DNA of 64,000 bases from Panax quinquefolius (Eukaryota; Streptophyta; Magnoliopsida; Apiales; Araliaceae), in the NCBI GenBank assembly GCA_020205615.1, contig CM035171.1:122454893-122518892 (forward strand), written 5' to 3'. The position numbers were made by a program, and so were the translations under genes. Shown piece by piece: positions 1 through 11,580 of the stretch. Below the pieces are notes generated by a model. That model made no database searches, was not told the origin of the DNA, and was given only the letters and a program-made list of their open reading frames with translations. Position 1 is the stretch's first letter; each line of letters begins with the position of its first letter.

Positions 1-2
1 CC

Positions 3-134
3 ACCCTGCCTAAAGCTCCGGTAAATGGAGACCATAACCAAAAAGAGATCAATTCTAGAAACGATGACGATGATGATGATACTGACGGCTTTCTGTTCGA
101 CACCATGAACATTATAATGGCTAGTTTTCTGTAA
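3..134 (+). CDS. Possible 3' end of a host gene (partial last exon)
   Basis: One frame is open from the window edge to a TAA at 132-134 (44 codons). It contains a run of six Asp (near codons 21-26) followed by TDGFLFDTMN and ends MASFL. The other two plus-strand frames stop within the first 25 bases. Downstream is T-rich, 3'-UTR-like sequence with a polyadenylation-type hexamer at 516-521. I do not recognise the protein family. It could equally be a chance open frame or part of an old element. The start is outside the window. Confidence 0.3.
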   Translation, partial: TLPKAPVNGDHNQKEINSRNDDDDDDTDGFLFDTMNIIMASFL

Positions 135-515
135 TTTGGTGCTATCCTACCTGAGCTTTTTCTTCCACAACCGTCTCCCATTTCTTTCTTTTCTTTTGTT
201 TTTTTGACTTGTTGCCTTTTGTGTTCGTTAAATGGTCGGTTTTCTTGACCTTGTAAGACCTTTTCTTGACCTTGTAAGACCCCGTGCCTCTTAGTTTGTC
301 AATCTCTCTTCTTGTATTTCAAACCTTATATCGTGAATTATGAATATAAGGTTTGTTAAATTTCTTTCTTCGCTCACGCACAACTCACGTTCTCCTTCCT
401 CGTCTATCCCTCATGAGCTATTACAATTACCTTAATTAGATATCATAGTTGTAATGATTGTAACGATTGTAACGATCGAACAATCTTTGTAAATAAGATT
501 TATATGAAATTATTT

Positions 516-521
516 AATAAA
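516..521 (+). promoter_or_regulatory. AATAAA polyadenylation-type hexamer
   Basis: AATAAA lies in an AT-rich stretch about 380 bp after the stop codon of the possible terminal exon. This is a plausible distance for a plant 3' UTR, but the motif is common by chance in AT-rich DNA. The stretch 135-515 holds pyrimidine-rich non-coding sequence and a short direct repeat (GACCTTGTAAGACC at about 248 and 269). Confidence 0.2.
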
Positions 522-540
522 ATGAGATTTTGTTGATAAT

Positions 541-1852
541 TTGTCTTTTATGCGACTTATGGTCGTTATATGATCGCACTACGAGTTATGTGCGCGTTTT
601 TGAGTGTTTAAAGAGTAAATGGAAAATAATTTTTTTTCGAAAAAAGACGTAAAAATACTATTCACGCTAATAATGCAAACTCGTTTTTTTTAATGTTTGA
701 ATTACAACATAGCGTTTCTTCGGAAAAGGGGGTCGATGGCAAAATCGGATTTTCGAAAGTCTATTTTTCGGCTTACCAAATGAATTACGAAAATAAAACC
801 GAAAATGTTAGAAAACATAACTGGATACTAGAATTTAGTTGGACTAACTAAGCCTAAGAATTTCATGGCTAGCTTGGTTAGGAAAATTTCAGGCTTGGCT
901 AGGTTGAGCCAAGAGAGTAAGACAAAAACTAAGTGGGAATGGCTTGGCTAAGCCTAAGCCAAGTGCAAGCCCTGGTTGCATGTGGCTTGGCTAAGATTGG
1001 AAGACATGTATGGCTCAAGCCTTATGTTTAAATATAAGGCTTGGAGCCAAAACAAGTAAAATTGGTGTTTATCCCACGTGAGATAAACATGTGATGACTA
1101 AGCTTAAATCAAAAGCAAGATAAGGGGCAAAAGAGGGAGAAATGGCCAGATTTTGAGCCTTTGGGATGACAAATGGCGAGCCACGGTGCATGACTCACAT
1201 TATCCCAACCAAACATTAAGTGCTTCCCCCATTAAGATGTCTTAGTCATTAAGTGGTTATTAAGTACCATGAGTTAGTTTGATTGTGGTTTGATTAAGCT
1301 AACTCAAAGGGGTGATTAGTAAGCTTTCAAACATGAGGGGGAAGACCTTGTGTGACTTAAGTTGGGTGACCAACTTGTAAGTAGTGGAAACTAGCTTTTA
1401 TATAAGCAAATGAAGTGTTAGTTCTTTCATTCGTCAGCAAAATCTACAAAGTACTGTTAGAAAGAAATGAAAAGAAAGCAAGATAGAGATAAAAGAGAGA
1501 GAGAGGCCAGACCTATAAGGAAGGAGAAGAAGGCCAATATCAAGGAATAATCAAGGCCAATAATAAGAAAAAGAATAACTAAGAAGGTAAGAATAACAAA
1601 CTCATCCACATCATCTCCTTTTTTAAAAGCATTATAGTTTGTTAGAGAAGTGCTTTGTTGGTGGTTGTTATTTGTGATGATAGATCATAAAAGGATCTTG
1701 GAGAGATAAGGTTTATGGGATTTACATATGTTAAAACACCTTAAACATACATGCCAACTAAATCAAAGTATAAAACTTAAGCTTAAACATGAGGATGAAA
1801 AAACAAGATAATAGTGGACTATAAACGGACTTTAATACATGTTTGTTTATGT
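541..1852. other. Non-coding left flank, possibly part of an old LTR
   Basis: No coding frame is visible. At about 840-1060 the motif GGCTTGGCTAAGCCTAAGCC recurs in degraded direct and inverted forms. A TATATAAG box at 1399-1406 is followed by an A/G-rich leader. The flank appears to resume at 24946 after the 23-kb insertion, where the sequence again has LTR-like character, so the complex may have landed in an older retroelement. The boundaries of such an element could not be found. Confidence 0.3.
1399..1406 (+). promoter_or_regulatory. TATA box (TATATAAG)
   Basis: TATATAAG is followed about 30 bp later by TTCTTTCATTCGTC and a purine-rich leader, the usual layout of a plant Pol II start or an LTR promoter. 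No open frame follows before the insertion at 1858. Any transcript now runs into the nested retrotransposon complex. Confidence 0.35.
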
Positions 1853-1857
1853 GTTGT
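1853..1857. other. Target site duplication GTTGT, left copy
   Basis: GTTGT directly precedes the LTR terminus TGTGACG at 1858. The same five bases follow the LTR terminus ...TCTCACA at 24940. Five bp is the normal duplication length for Ty3/gypsy integrase. Confidence 0.75.
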
Positions 1858-2562
1858 TGTGACGCCCCCAAAATTAGGTATACGTCACCCATCTTGGGTC
1901 GCCACTTACATGGTACATAAATTCAAATACAACTTACTAATATAACTGCGTAGGTATGCAATCGACATAAAGCGTGAGTTTGAATACAAATATTGTCTAC
2001 ATTAGATATTATACAAACTCAAAAGGAGTCCTCATTACAACTATTATCACACTATTTCACAAAATAGTGAGGACTACTATTGTTATCCTCTGGACCATTA
2101 CTCCGTTCCCGACTTCGTCAAGCTATGTTCTCATTTCAGAGAAGAAAACGGTGAAAGAAAAGGTGAGCTCAACTAGCCCAAGAAGAAATATTATGACTAA
2201 GATAATGCGAGAATAAATTATCATTAGCCTTCAATGATGTTAAACCGATAAAATACAATAGACAAACCGGTTTAAGCTGCGCAATGAATATACGCAATCC
2301 ATTAAAAGAGTCGAGTAGAAAATAAAGTTCATTGTCTTTTAGGTTTTAAAAGTTTTCATCAATTTTTATCATTGAGACTCATTTTAATAAATAAACCACC
2401 ACATCTAATCATCCCTCGCATTTACCACGGCCAAGGATTTTCATCAAATTATCAATGGTCGTGACTATACCGAATCACCCTCGGTCATAATCATACAAAA
2501 ATTATTCATCATTTGCATTCACGTGCCATCGAGGACTTTTATCACATCATTTATAACAAGCC

Positions 2563-2596
2563 ATGATTATACCGAATGATCCTCGGTCATAATCAT
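2563..2596. promoter_or_regulatory. Recurrent hairpin motif in family A
   Basis: The arms ATGATTATACCGA and TCGGTCATAATCAT can pair around a short loop. The same structure recurs in most A LTRs and internal minisatellites, at about 4550, 21910, 23226, 53523, 56790, 58537 and 61104. In element sense it lies in the transcribed part of the LTR. Function unknown. Confidence 0.5.
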
Positions 2597-2934
2597 ACTA
2601 AGTTCATCTATGACGTAAGCCAAAGATAACATATTATAACATGAGGATGATGACAATGACATAATAATTCAATAAAACAAGTTCAAGAATTACTTTATCC
2701 AGAATTAAATAGCGCCCAAATTGTCAACAGAATACTGTTTTGTAGAGTAAAATTCAAGAATGATCGGAAGAATATTTCCATGAAAGATCTTTGGATGAAA
2801 CTTGAATATCAAGAATATTCTACTAATTTCATGGAGTATAGAAGTCCAAGTTTTAAACAAATTTGGTATAATAAAGAATGGAATAACAAAGGAAATCACC
2901 GTGCATGCGGTACCCGCATGTAGCGAGTTATTCC

Positions 2935-3245
2935 AAGCAGAATAATAATAACGGAACCGAGTCGGTGAAATTCACAATCGACAGGATGTTCCAACGAGAA
3001 TAATAAAGATGGAACCGATCGGTGTAAAACACATGAGATAGGATATTCCAGCAGAATGATAAAAGCGGAACCGGTCCGTAAAACACATGCATGACGGATG
3101 TTCCAGCAGAATAATAATAAAAAGGCGGAACCAGTCCAGGTGTAAAACACATGCACAGGATGTTCCAACAGAATAATAATAAAGACGGACCCGGTCAGGT
3201 GTAAAAACACATGCATGGATGTTCCAATGAGAATAATAGAAGAAT
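2935..3245 (-). repeat. LTR minisatellite (~57-60-bp units), A1
   Basis: About five units each contain a GGAACC(G)GTC core, then TGTAAAACACATG, then GATGTTCCA and (GA)ATAATAATAA. Units differ mainly at the CG-rich core and at GC-rich spots beside ATGTTCCA. The array lies just downstream of the LTR TATA box in element sense, so it would sit in the transcript leader. The same array occurs in every A and C LTR in the window. Confidence 0.7.
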
Positions 3246-3526
3246 GTCACCAAGTATAGGGTAAACCACGTATACAAAGTTATTCAAATGAATAATAATA
3301 AGCAATGGAATAACAACAGTTCTCTTCATGAATAAGAAAGAATAACACCCCTTACGAGTACAACAAATAATATTTCCTACCGTAAAAGACCTTTGGATAT
3401 CAAAGTAGTGAAATGCACGAATACTCTTCTTCTTTCTCTCTATAGATTTTTTCTCTAAGCTTTCTCTATAATTTTCTCTCTAGAGTTTCAATTGAATTCG
3501 TAAGAAAATAATGAAGGAATGAGCTT

Positions 3527-3534
3527 CATTTATA
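3527..3534 (-). promoter_or_regulatory. LTR promoter TATA box (TATAAATG)
   Basis: On the minus strand TATAAATG is followed by a region rich in TCTCTATAG and AGAGAGAAAG, typical of a plant LTR start site. Equivalent boxes (TATAAATA on the minus strand) lie at 24203-24210, 51699-51706, 57771-57778 and 59514-59521 in the other A LTRs. Confidence 0.55.
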
Positions 3535-4272
3535 GGAAAATAGAATGCATAGTAATTAATCCATGAGCGGTCCAGATTGATTTACTTTAATCGGCGGTCC
3601 ATATTTAAAGCAAAATCTTTTAAATAAAATATCATATATTCTATTTATATAAAAATATTTTACTATATCTGAGACATTACGCAACACTACGCAAAACACT
3701 ACGCAACACTACGCATAATAAAATATAATATATTCTATTTATAGAATAAACTTTAATAAAGTAATACATTTTATATAAAAGATGTTCGCTTTTATTACGT
3801 TAATAATACTGAATAAAACAAAAGCGTCATTATCATTATAATAATTCATATTATTAATCGACAATAATGGAATCAAACCGGTGACTTCTCACATAAAGAT
3901 CAATAATCAATCTTGGTGTCTTACTTTATGCAACCACACGTATTCATTGTACTTTTTACTACCGAAAGTAGTTCAACAAAGATCAACCAGTAAAACTTCC
4001 CGCCGTTATTTCAATAAAATATTTTTGTCGTTTTTCAATCGACAATAATTACATTGTAGGGTCCACCAATGATTGATTAGTAGTTATCACGAATATTCCC
4101 TCGCTAAACCGAATATTCCCAGACCAATCGAATATAATATAACCACTTGCATACTTTTGCAAAATTTATAAATACTACCCACAACTATAATATTATTTCA
4201 AATTCACACCATAATATTAAAAAATTGTTTCGACAAAATTTAAATCTTTATTGATAAAATCTGGGTCTCACA

Positions 4273-4927
4273 ATCTCCTCCTTATGGAATTTAGCCCTCG
4301 AAATTAGTGGTACGATACTGATATGATAAAGAGGTGAGGATACCTTGAATACCCTTATCGTTGAAAACATTAAATTCATCTTTGCAATCCTACCAAAGAT
4401 ATTCATTAACAATTCATCTTTGCACTTCTGAGCCAAAAGATATACAATCATAAAACCAATAATCTTTGAAACTCGACTTTTATAGTATCACAACCACGAA
4501 TTATCCATTTGCACTTCTTGGCGGGGATATTCGTGTTTTTAATCTGATACCATGATTATACAAGAATAATCCGTGGTCGTAATCATACCAAGTCTATCAA
4601 TGCACTACTGACCCAAAGATGACTTTTACCACATCCATGAATTAATATTTCATTCTTTGAGACTCAAATTTCAATAATTAATCCATATCATCGAATCATC
4701 CTGCTTTTCTACGTGCCAAGGATATTCATTAAGTATCACGACCATGAATTATCCATACTACTGACAAAGATAATCGTGTATTCATTAGTATCACGACCAC
4801 AAATAATCCATGCACTACTGCCAAAGATAATCGTGTATTCATTAGTATCACGACCACAAATTATCCATGCACTACTGCCAAAGATAATCGTGTATTCATT
4901 AGTATCACGACCACAAATTATCCATGC
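4273..4927 (-). repeat. 3' internal end of family A with polypurine tract and minisatellite
   Basis: Next to the LTR the sense strand carries a purine tract (AAGGAGGAGAT type) and the tail motif of the gypsy C-terminus (FEG/IS-like reading of the sense strand). A minisatellite follows. First come GCCAAAGATATTCATTAAC-type units, then 57-bp units with GATAATCGTGTATTC and TATCACGACCACAAATTATC. The array breaks at CCATGC (4927), where family B enters, and resumes at 18520. Confidence 0.65.
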
Positions 4928-5899
4928 TGTGACGCCCCCAAAATAGGTCCATTCCATCCAACCCATTCTGAGTCGCCAAATACATGGTACAGAAATAACT
5001 ACAACTTTATTATTACAACATATAAACTTTGAGTTTAAATACAGATATTGCCATCTAGACAATATCCACACGCAAATAAATCCCCATCATAATTATTGAT
5101 TCATTATTTTACAAAAATGGTGAGGACTACTAAACAACTCTCTCTAGAACCTTTATTCCATACCCCCGACTAGTACTCATTACATTCTCGCCTCCGAGAA
5201 GAAAAATGGAACAACAAGGAAAAGGGTGAGCTCAACTAGCCCGATAAAGAATATTATGACTAAGATAATATACAACAAATTATCGTTAGTCTCCAACAGG
5301 AAAAATCGATAGAATACAATAGACAACAAGTTTCAGATCAATATTCGCAATGAAATAATAATTCATAGAAGAGTTACGTAGAGAATGAAATCTACTATAA
5401 TCTATGAATTCAACAAATCCATCATCAATATTTTATCCTGTAACATCAATCAATATTCATCTCAAATCAAATATTCATCTTTGCATTTCTACGGAGCCAA
5501 AGATATTCATCGATCGGTCATGTTCATCTCAACACTGTTCATCCTTGCACTAAAGGCCAAAGATATTCATCGATCATGCCATCATGTTCATTTAAACACA
5601 TGTTCATCTTTGCACTAAAGGCCAAAGATATTCTTGAAATCATTCATCTTTGCACTACTGTGCCAAAGATATTCAATAATATCATCATTTAAGGCGAGGA
5701 TGATGAAAAATATTTTTAAAGAACGAATCCGGTGAAACAAAATGACAAGGATTAAGGATTAAGGATTCGTACTTTGTTTTATCCATGTCCAACAATACCT
5801 CAAAATAATCATAGTGGTGTAAAATTCAAGAATGATCAAAACATGGATACAATCAAAGCTAGTATCCGAATAGATGTTTTGGACGAAAAGAAGAAATTT

Positions 5900-6065
5900 T
5901 ATTTTTGATGAATAGTCTTAGTATCGTGAATAGTCTTAGTATCGTGAATAGTAACTCAGACACCAAAAGATAGAAATTCCAAAAAAACATTTTCACTCTT
6001 AATGATGAATAATACTTTCGTGAATAGTAACTTCGTGAATAGTAACTCATGAATAGTAACCAGAG
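5900..6065 (-). repeat. Short minisatellite GTGAATAGTAACTC in B1
   Basis: Several tandem copies of a 14-15-bp motif with small indels, matched at 12620-12810 and 16790-17005 in the other B LTRs. A related motif, CAATAGTAATTACC, is arrayed in the family C LTR, and TTATTCAC/ACTATTCAC in the solo LTR. Confidence 0.6.
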
Positions 6066-6333
6066 CATGAAAAAGTTCCAAATTTGATAAAAACTTCAGA
6101 TCAACATTTCAAAGATAATGATATTGAAGAAATAATATCATTCTGAAAAAATAATATCCCCTTACCTCAAAGAATCGAAGACTTGGAAGGAAGGTCGGAA
6201 GTGATCTTTGAATGAAACTTATCTTGACAAAGAACTCTCAAAGTATCTAAATACTCACAAAATACGCTCAATAATATAGAGAGAGAGAGAAAACTTTGTT
6301 TACGGTGTGATTTTTAATTCTAACTTAGCCCTC

Positions 6334-6341
6334 TATTTATA
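6334..6341 (-). promoter_or_regulatory. Family B LTR TATA box
   Basis: TATAAATA on the minus strand, just upstream (in sense) of the purine-rich GAGAGAGAG start region near 6280. The same box is at 13079-13086 in copy B2; copy B3 has a one-base-longer variant near 17284. Confidence 0.5.
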
Positions 6342-7553
6342 AGAAAATGTTAGCCGGCCAAGGCAGACTTTGACTCGCTACACGATGGCTTTTACTCGCT
6401 ACTATTGCCACCCACCACATTTGAAAAAAAATTCAGCACATTTTTTTACCAACCCACAAGTGGGGCCCACTCAATTCTAGAATTTTCCACCAAAATCAAT
6501 TATAACCCTAATTTCAAGAATCGAGACACCTCTTAAAATTCATAACAAATCATTTCGTGCATTTTAACGGTTCAAAATTTGTGGACATATACTCAACTTA
6601 TGTATGTATAACATACCCAAAAATTACCACAATCCAACGGTCGGATTAAAATTATAACCCATGATATATCTCAAAAACCCACGATTTAATTTTAATACCT
6701 CCAATCGATAAAATCTTGATAAAACACCTCAACAATAATTTCTTCATTTATAACCATATAAATAAATCCATCATTTATATCCACATAAAATAAATATTTC
6801 TTTATCATATGAATCAATAATTAATTATTCACAAATAATATTACGAGAATCATGATTATAATAACGGTAGTTCCAGGAAGGGGCTTTCCAATAAGGATCT
6901 CTCCTTCTTTGGCCTTGATTAGGTGACCAAACCTCTCCTTGTAGACGAGAACTTTCTAGACATTGCCAATAATGTTATCTAATAATATTATTCAAATAAT
7001 ATGAATTATTGATCCGATAATGGGAAATCTTGTGCGGTGACAATTATTGAAACAATGATAATATAAAATACCAACGCAGACAATTATTGAATCAATAAAA
7101 TAAAATATTGAGCGATAATTCTTGTGAAAATTATTGAGTAGTGCCTTCTTTACGTAAGGATCGATAATTGATGCAATACCGAGTGTCTTCTTGCAACTAC
7201 AGCGTATTCTTTGTATTTTAACCACGTATTATTCAATGCATTCTTACTTGCAGAATAACTACGTAGTTATTTTTAACCAACTTATATTTGTCGTTTTCTT
7301 CATCCAATCGCTTTCCGTTATGGGGCCCACACATGGATCTTGTGCGTCGTCACGAATATTCCCCGACGAGTCGAATATTCCACGACCAAACGAATATTCC
7401 AAACAACAATGAATATTTTATAACCACTTGCTTATTTTGAAATATTTGCGTATTTTACCCCTAACTATCCACATTAATCAAATCAACCCTTACTATATTT
7501 CAAAATAATAAATAAAGGAAATTCCTTTTATTTAAAAAATTTGGGGTCTTCTG

Positions 7554-8870
7554 ACCTCCCTCTTATGAAATTTCGTCCTCGAAATTGACTTACGATACTG
7601 GTGTTTGAAAAGGTGAGGATACCTCGCTTTCATTTCATTTCCAATTCCCGGTCATTTCTCTATAGCATGATTCCTCCACAAAACTTTAACTTGTGGTATG
7701 ACCTTTCTTGGCGTAGGACATGCTCCTTCCTATCCAAGATCTTGACAGTACCTCCTCATACGTTAAGTCTTGATTTATCTCGTCTCGGTTCTAACTTCAA
7801 TAACGTGGTTTGGTCTTTTCACATATTCTGAAATACGGATATATGAAACACATTATGAACACGAGACATACTTGGAGGTAACGCAAGTCTATAGGCTACA
7901 TTTCCTACTCGGTCAAGAATTTGAAATGGACCGATAAATCGTGGATTGAGCTTTCCTCTCTTCCCAAATCTTGTAACTCCCTTCCGTGGAGCAACTTCAT
8001 GATAATCATGATCCCCTACATTAAATTCCACGTCCTTTCGATGAAGATCCGCATAACTCTTTTGTCGATCTTGTGCCGTTTGTATACGTTGTCGAATCAT
8101 TTGGATCTTTTCGGTAGTCAATACGTCTTAACTTTCGGGTCCCAACAATGTTGCTTCACCCCCTCATCCCAACATATATTGGAAGCGACATTTTCGTCCA
8201 TATAATGCTTGAATGGAACCATGCCTATATTTGTTTAATAACTATTGTTGTATGAGAATTCCACCAATGGCAAGTACTTATCCCAACTTCCTTTGAAATC
8301 TAGGACACGAGTTTTAATATATCTTGAGAGTTTGAGTAGTCCTTTCGATTGCCCATCCGTTTGAGGATGATATGCCAACCGAATCGTAAATTCGTGCCCA
8401 TAGCTTTACAACCCAAAATCATGAAGTGAATCTTGGGTCACGATCTAAAACTATGGATCTGGCATGCCATGCAACCTCACAATCTCATTTACGTACATCT
8501 GTAGCAAGACGTTCAAGTGAATAAGTCTCCGTATCGGCAAGAAATGAGCAAACTTGGTTAATCTATCAACAATAACTCAAATAGCATTGATGCCTTGAGA
8601 AACCGTAGGAAGACCCGTAACGAAATCTATGGTAATGTGTTCCCACTTCCATTCCGGAATCTCAGTGGTTTAGCGGACCCTTAGGTACTAGATGCTCGCC
8701 TTTACACGTTGACAAGTTAAACACATTGAGATAAACTTTGCAATCTCTCTCTTCATATTGTTCCACCAAAATGTATGTCGAAGATCACGATACATTTTAG
8801 TACTTCCAGGATGGATTGCAAATGGTGTATTATTGTGCCTCCATCATAATCTTGTACTTCAAATCGAGTC
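7554..8870 (-). pseudogene. Family B integrase and pol C-terminus (decayed)
   Basis: On the minus strand, 8121-7819 reads cleanly through the integrase C-terminal region, including KSYADLHRKDVEF, GKRGKLNPRFIGPF and SRVHNVFHIS. This is the GPY/F module typical of Ty3/gypsy integrases. Upstream in sense, about 8700-8870 reads as the HHCC zinc-binding region (HPG..KMYRDL, FWW.NMKREI, CLTCQ). The catalytic core between them (about 8160-8700) is recognisable but broken by many indels. The stretch 7554-7818 holds the degraded chromodomain-like tail and polypurine tract. No single open frame spans the domain. Confidence 0.75.
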
Positions 8871-9404
8871 GTTAGGAACCACAAAGTCTAGAGTGGACTC
8901 AAGTATTCCTTCTTCATCAATTCTCGCTTTCGAATAGCTCCTTCTTGTACTTTCTTCTTCATACGCATCATTTCAAGATTCGGTGGCTTGAAAGCAAATT
9001 TTAACTTTATCGATTAAAGTCGATTATACTCAGTATATCATCACGTGGGTACCTAGAGTTTTCATCTCCATCTCTATTATTTGTAATTTATCTGAAATTA
9101 GTCTTTGACAATATCGTACTGCGTCTTGTATATCGATCTTCTACTCAAACACGTCACTACCACGTTCGCTTTTCCGAGGATGGCGGGTGAACATGTCTTT
9201 GAAATGAGTCTCCTCTTGAGTTCTTGAAGCTCTTCCCACATTCCTTGCTCCATTCGAATTTTGTATCTCTACGAGTAAATTGCGATAATGGAATAGCGAT
9301 TCGAGAATATCCTTCAACGAATCTCCGATAATAACCAACTAAGCCTGAAAACTACGCATTTCGATTCACCGACTTAGGTTGTTCTCAATCGTGACTCATA
9401 TCCC
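8871..9404 (-). pseudogene. Family B RT end and RNase H remnants with core deleted
   Basis: The minus strand reads GLVGYYRRFVEG.SRIAIPL followed by TRRDTKFEWSKECGKSF, the RT/RNase H boundary of gypsy pol (about 9340-9150). The sequence then passes to a VEDR/spacer-like region without the DASxxGxG or TDHKSLKYF motifs seen in family C, so the RNase H core is missing. The RT catalytic FIDD block is also missing: just upstream of 9404 the sequence switches to the protease-RT linker region. Confidence 0.6.
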
Positions 9405-10200
9405 AATCTTGGATAAGACGTCACAATGACACCTATCGATTACTATCGCATCGAATATGGCGTCCCCTACGGAGAGTTCGGCTTAGGTGAATTCCACAAA
9501 GGAAGTCACAAGATAAAGGCTCGGTACCAAATTCTATAGTTGAATTTTTAACTCACGAAGTTCAATAGGAACCATTCGATATGAGATTTTAGAAATGAGT
9601 TTTGTCTAGGGTTCAAAGTCGATACAAAATTTAATATCGATCTTTGGGAGTAAACCGAGAAATTCTTTGAAATACGTCGGGAAAAATCAATAACAACAGG
9701 AATATTATTCAAATCGGCGTGTCTTTATTCAAATCCATAACATGGACTAAGAAAACTTGACATCCATAATAAACGAATGACTTTCATGGCTTGATATGAA
9801 AATGTTTGATTACAATGGTTTGATTGCTTGAATTGAATAACGAGTTGCTTAGGAATATGAAAACTAACAACCTTACGAAAGCAATCAATTTTGGCATGAT
9901 GAGTAGTTAACCTTAAAATCACATCAAAAGCAAATATCTCTATAGAAATAAGGTTAACGGGTAATGTGATAGTGCCAACCTGAATCAAGCAAGATTTCTA
10001 AACAACGGATGTAATGAAAGTTTCTCTAACAGAGTCTCCATAAATAGGTCAAAGTCTAATTTCTCCGTAGTCAAGTTCAAACGTTGAGCGCAAGCAAGAG
10101 AGATAAAAGAATGGGTAGAACCGATATCTAGTAAGGTATAAACTTCGCAAGAATTTATAATTAACTAACCCGTCTTAACCGTTCGGGTTCCTCGTATTTT
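9405..10200 (-). pseudogene. Family B protease and pre-RT linker (decayed)
   Basis: The minus strand contains the pre-RT linker (IEF/NFVSTLNP-type reading near 9610), then FAFDVILRLTTHHAKIDCF and KVVSFHIPKQ (9725-9988), which match the C-terminal part of the gypsy aspartic protease. The N-terminal catalytic region lies near 10080-10200 and reads through frameshifts (RYRF.P.F, LSCLR). In family C the equivalent motif is ILGIDWLTTYHAKIDC; here ILGIDW has become ILRL. Confidence 0.65.
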
Positions 10201-11250
10201 AATAGAAATCACGACAAACGCTCTTTCGGGAATCGTTGACTTTGACTTTTACGGGACATCCTTTTGAGTCACCGCTTCCTTTGCACTAGGTTTCGATATC
10301 GTATAATCTCGGCGATATGTCCTTCTTTTCCATAATTATAGCATACCTTAAACTGTTGTGGGGCGGTTTGGTGATATGTCCCTCTTTCCGCATTTATAAC
10401 ATACTGACCGGTGGTCGCTTTCTCCTCCCTTAGAACCAATTCTCTTGTGAATCGTCGTCTTCACATGGTCGTTGTTGAATCTCCTCTTTTAAAATCTCCT
10501 CCCAACTCGCTTCTTCTATTTTCATGGCCACGATTACCACCGGAGTGGTTACCACCTTTGTCAGTATTCTTCTTTCTCCTTTGGTTATCGTTATTACGAT
10601 GATGCTTTATCTTTGGTATGATCTGGTTATGGTCCCTCGGTTGAGCGTACTCGTTATCTATTTCTAACAAGCTGAGCCACATTTACAACATCTCGAATAG
10701 AGATAATTTATGAAAATGAGATCTTTGGCGTACGGGTTTCAAACCTCTCGAAACATCCGGCGTCATCGTTCCTCATTCTCCACCAAATGAGGTGTGAACA
10801 CGGATAACTCCGCAAACTTCGCCTCGTCTTTGGGACACCGTCGTGTTATTACTGCTCTAGTCTAATAAACTCCACTTCCTTCGTATGATGAATACTTTCG
10901 GGGAAGTACTTGTCATTGAAGCTATTTTCAAACGTCTCCCGTGACATCTTTGAGTGCAATTGGATGGAGTACGCTTCACTGATTCCCACCGATGTCTGCC
11001 TCGCCACGGAACATAAAAGTAGCGAATGGAACCTTACATTCTCTCGTGCATCCCAAGACATCGAATATCTTGGTAATTTGTTTGACCCATGTTTCCGCGG
11101 TGATCGGATCGGGCTTTCCCTTAAATTACGGTGGTCCCAACTCTTTGAAGCGCTTGCATTTGTGACCACCGTGAATTACTATCATCTCCTCTGTATTTTG
11201 AACACGAGTCTCCCAAATCGATTTTGCATGAAGCGCAAAAACTTCTAAAC
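10201..11250 (-). pseudogene. Family B gag with two zinc knuckles (decayed)
   Basis: The sense strand (minus) reads through capsid motifs at 11169-10849: PRYSMSWDAREN, NDKYFPES and KEVEFIRLEQ. It then reaches a basic Asn/Arg-rich linker (10682-10461) and two CCHC-like knuckles near 10410-10320 (CYKCGK.., CYNYGKEGHIA with one Cys lost). Order and spacing match plant gypsy gag. Frameshifts separate the parts. Confidence 0.7.
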
Positions 11251-11560
11251 ATCCCTCGTTCATCATCACGCTCCAATGGTGTTGTTCACGGAGAGGTACA
11301 TTGCCCCGACTGTTACGCGTTCTCCCTCGTTGTTAAGTCTGAGGCATCTCCACGGTCTCATTTACACCACTATTAATATTCTCGATTCGACATTCTCAAT
11401 TCTTTGTCATAAAACAAGGGTTAATTAAATAAATTAACAAATCACATAATACCTATATATTATGACTTGACCAACAAATAAGCTTAGGTAGGACACAAGC
11501 AAAGGATTTTTTCGTCTCTCCCTCCTAGTTCTATTCCCCGATCTCCGCGGAGATCATATC

Positions 11561-11576
11561 CTAAGCTCGATACCAA
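11561..11576 (-). other. Primer binding site of family B
   Basis: The minus strand reads TTTGGTATCGAGCTTAGG just inside the LTR terminus at 11581. This matches the plant initiator tRNA-Met type TGGTATCAGAGC except for one missing base. It fixes the polarity: the 5' LTR is at 11581-14311. Confidence 0.6.
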
Positions 11577-11580
11577 AGCA

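Larger units (their letters stand above)
1858..4272 (-). repeat. Family A LTR (3' LTR of the outer element), copy A1
   Basis: Full length at about 2415 bp with TG...CA ends. In element sense it begins TGTGAGACCC (at 4272) and ends GGGGGCGTCACA (at 1858). It contains short CACTACGCAA repeats in U3 (about 3672-3714), a TATA box near 3530, a purine-rich start region, a ~57-60-bp minisatellite (2935-3245) and a palindromic hairpin (2563-2596). Close relatives lie at 22529-24940, 56083-58522 and elsewhere in the window. Confidence 0.8.
4928..7553 (-). repeat. Family B LTR, copy B1
   Basis: About 2626 bp. It starts TGTGACGCCCCCAAAATAGG and ends GGGGTCTT followed by a degraded CTG where other copies have ACA. 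It contains a ~60-bp minisatellite (about 5440-5680, CATCTTTGCACTAAAGGCC units), a 14-15-bp array of GTGAATAGTAACTC (about 5900-6065) and a TATAAATA box (6334-6341, minus). Its U3 differs from families A and C. Confidence 0.75.

Noticed and set aside
2896..3277. Overlapping minus-strand frames of 74-106 codons with repeated LFCWNI-type peptides; also at 23498-24020, 43414-43758 and 57088-57623
   Set aside because: They are translations of the LTR minisatellite in three frames at once, with no frame favoured.
2400..3300. Regularly spaced short repeats considered as a CRISPR-like array
   Set aside because: The repeats are directly tandem units with diverged copies and no unique spacers, and the window is plant nuclear DNA.
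10411..11248. Plus-strand open frames of 63 and 112 codons opposite the family B gag
   Set aside because: They are antisense shadows of the gag capsid and linker sequence read on the minus strand.
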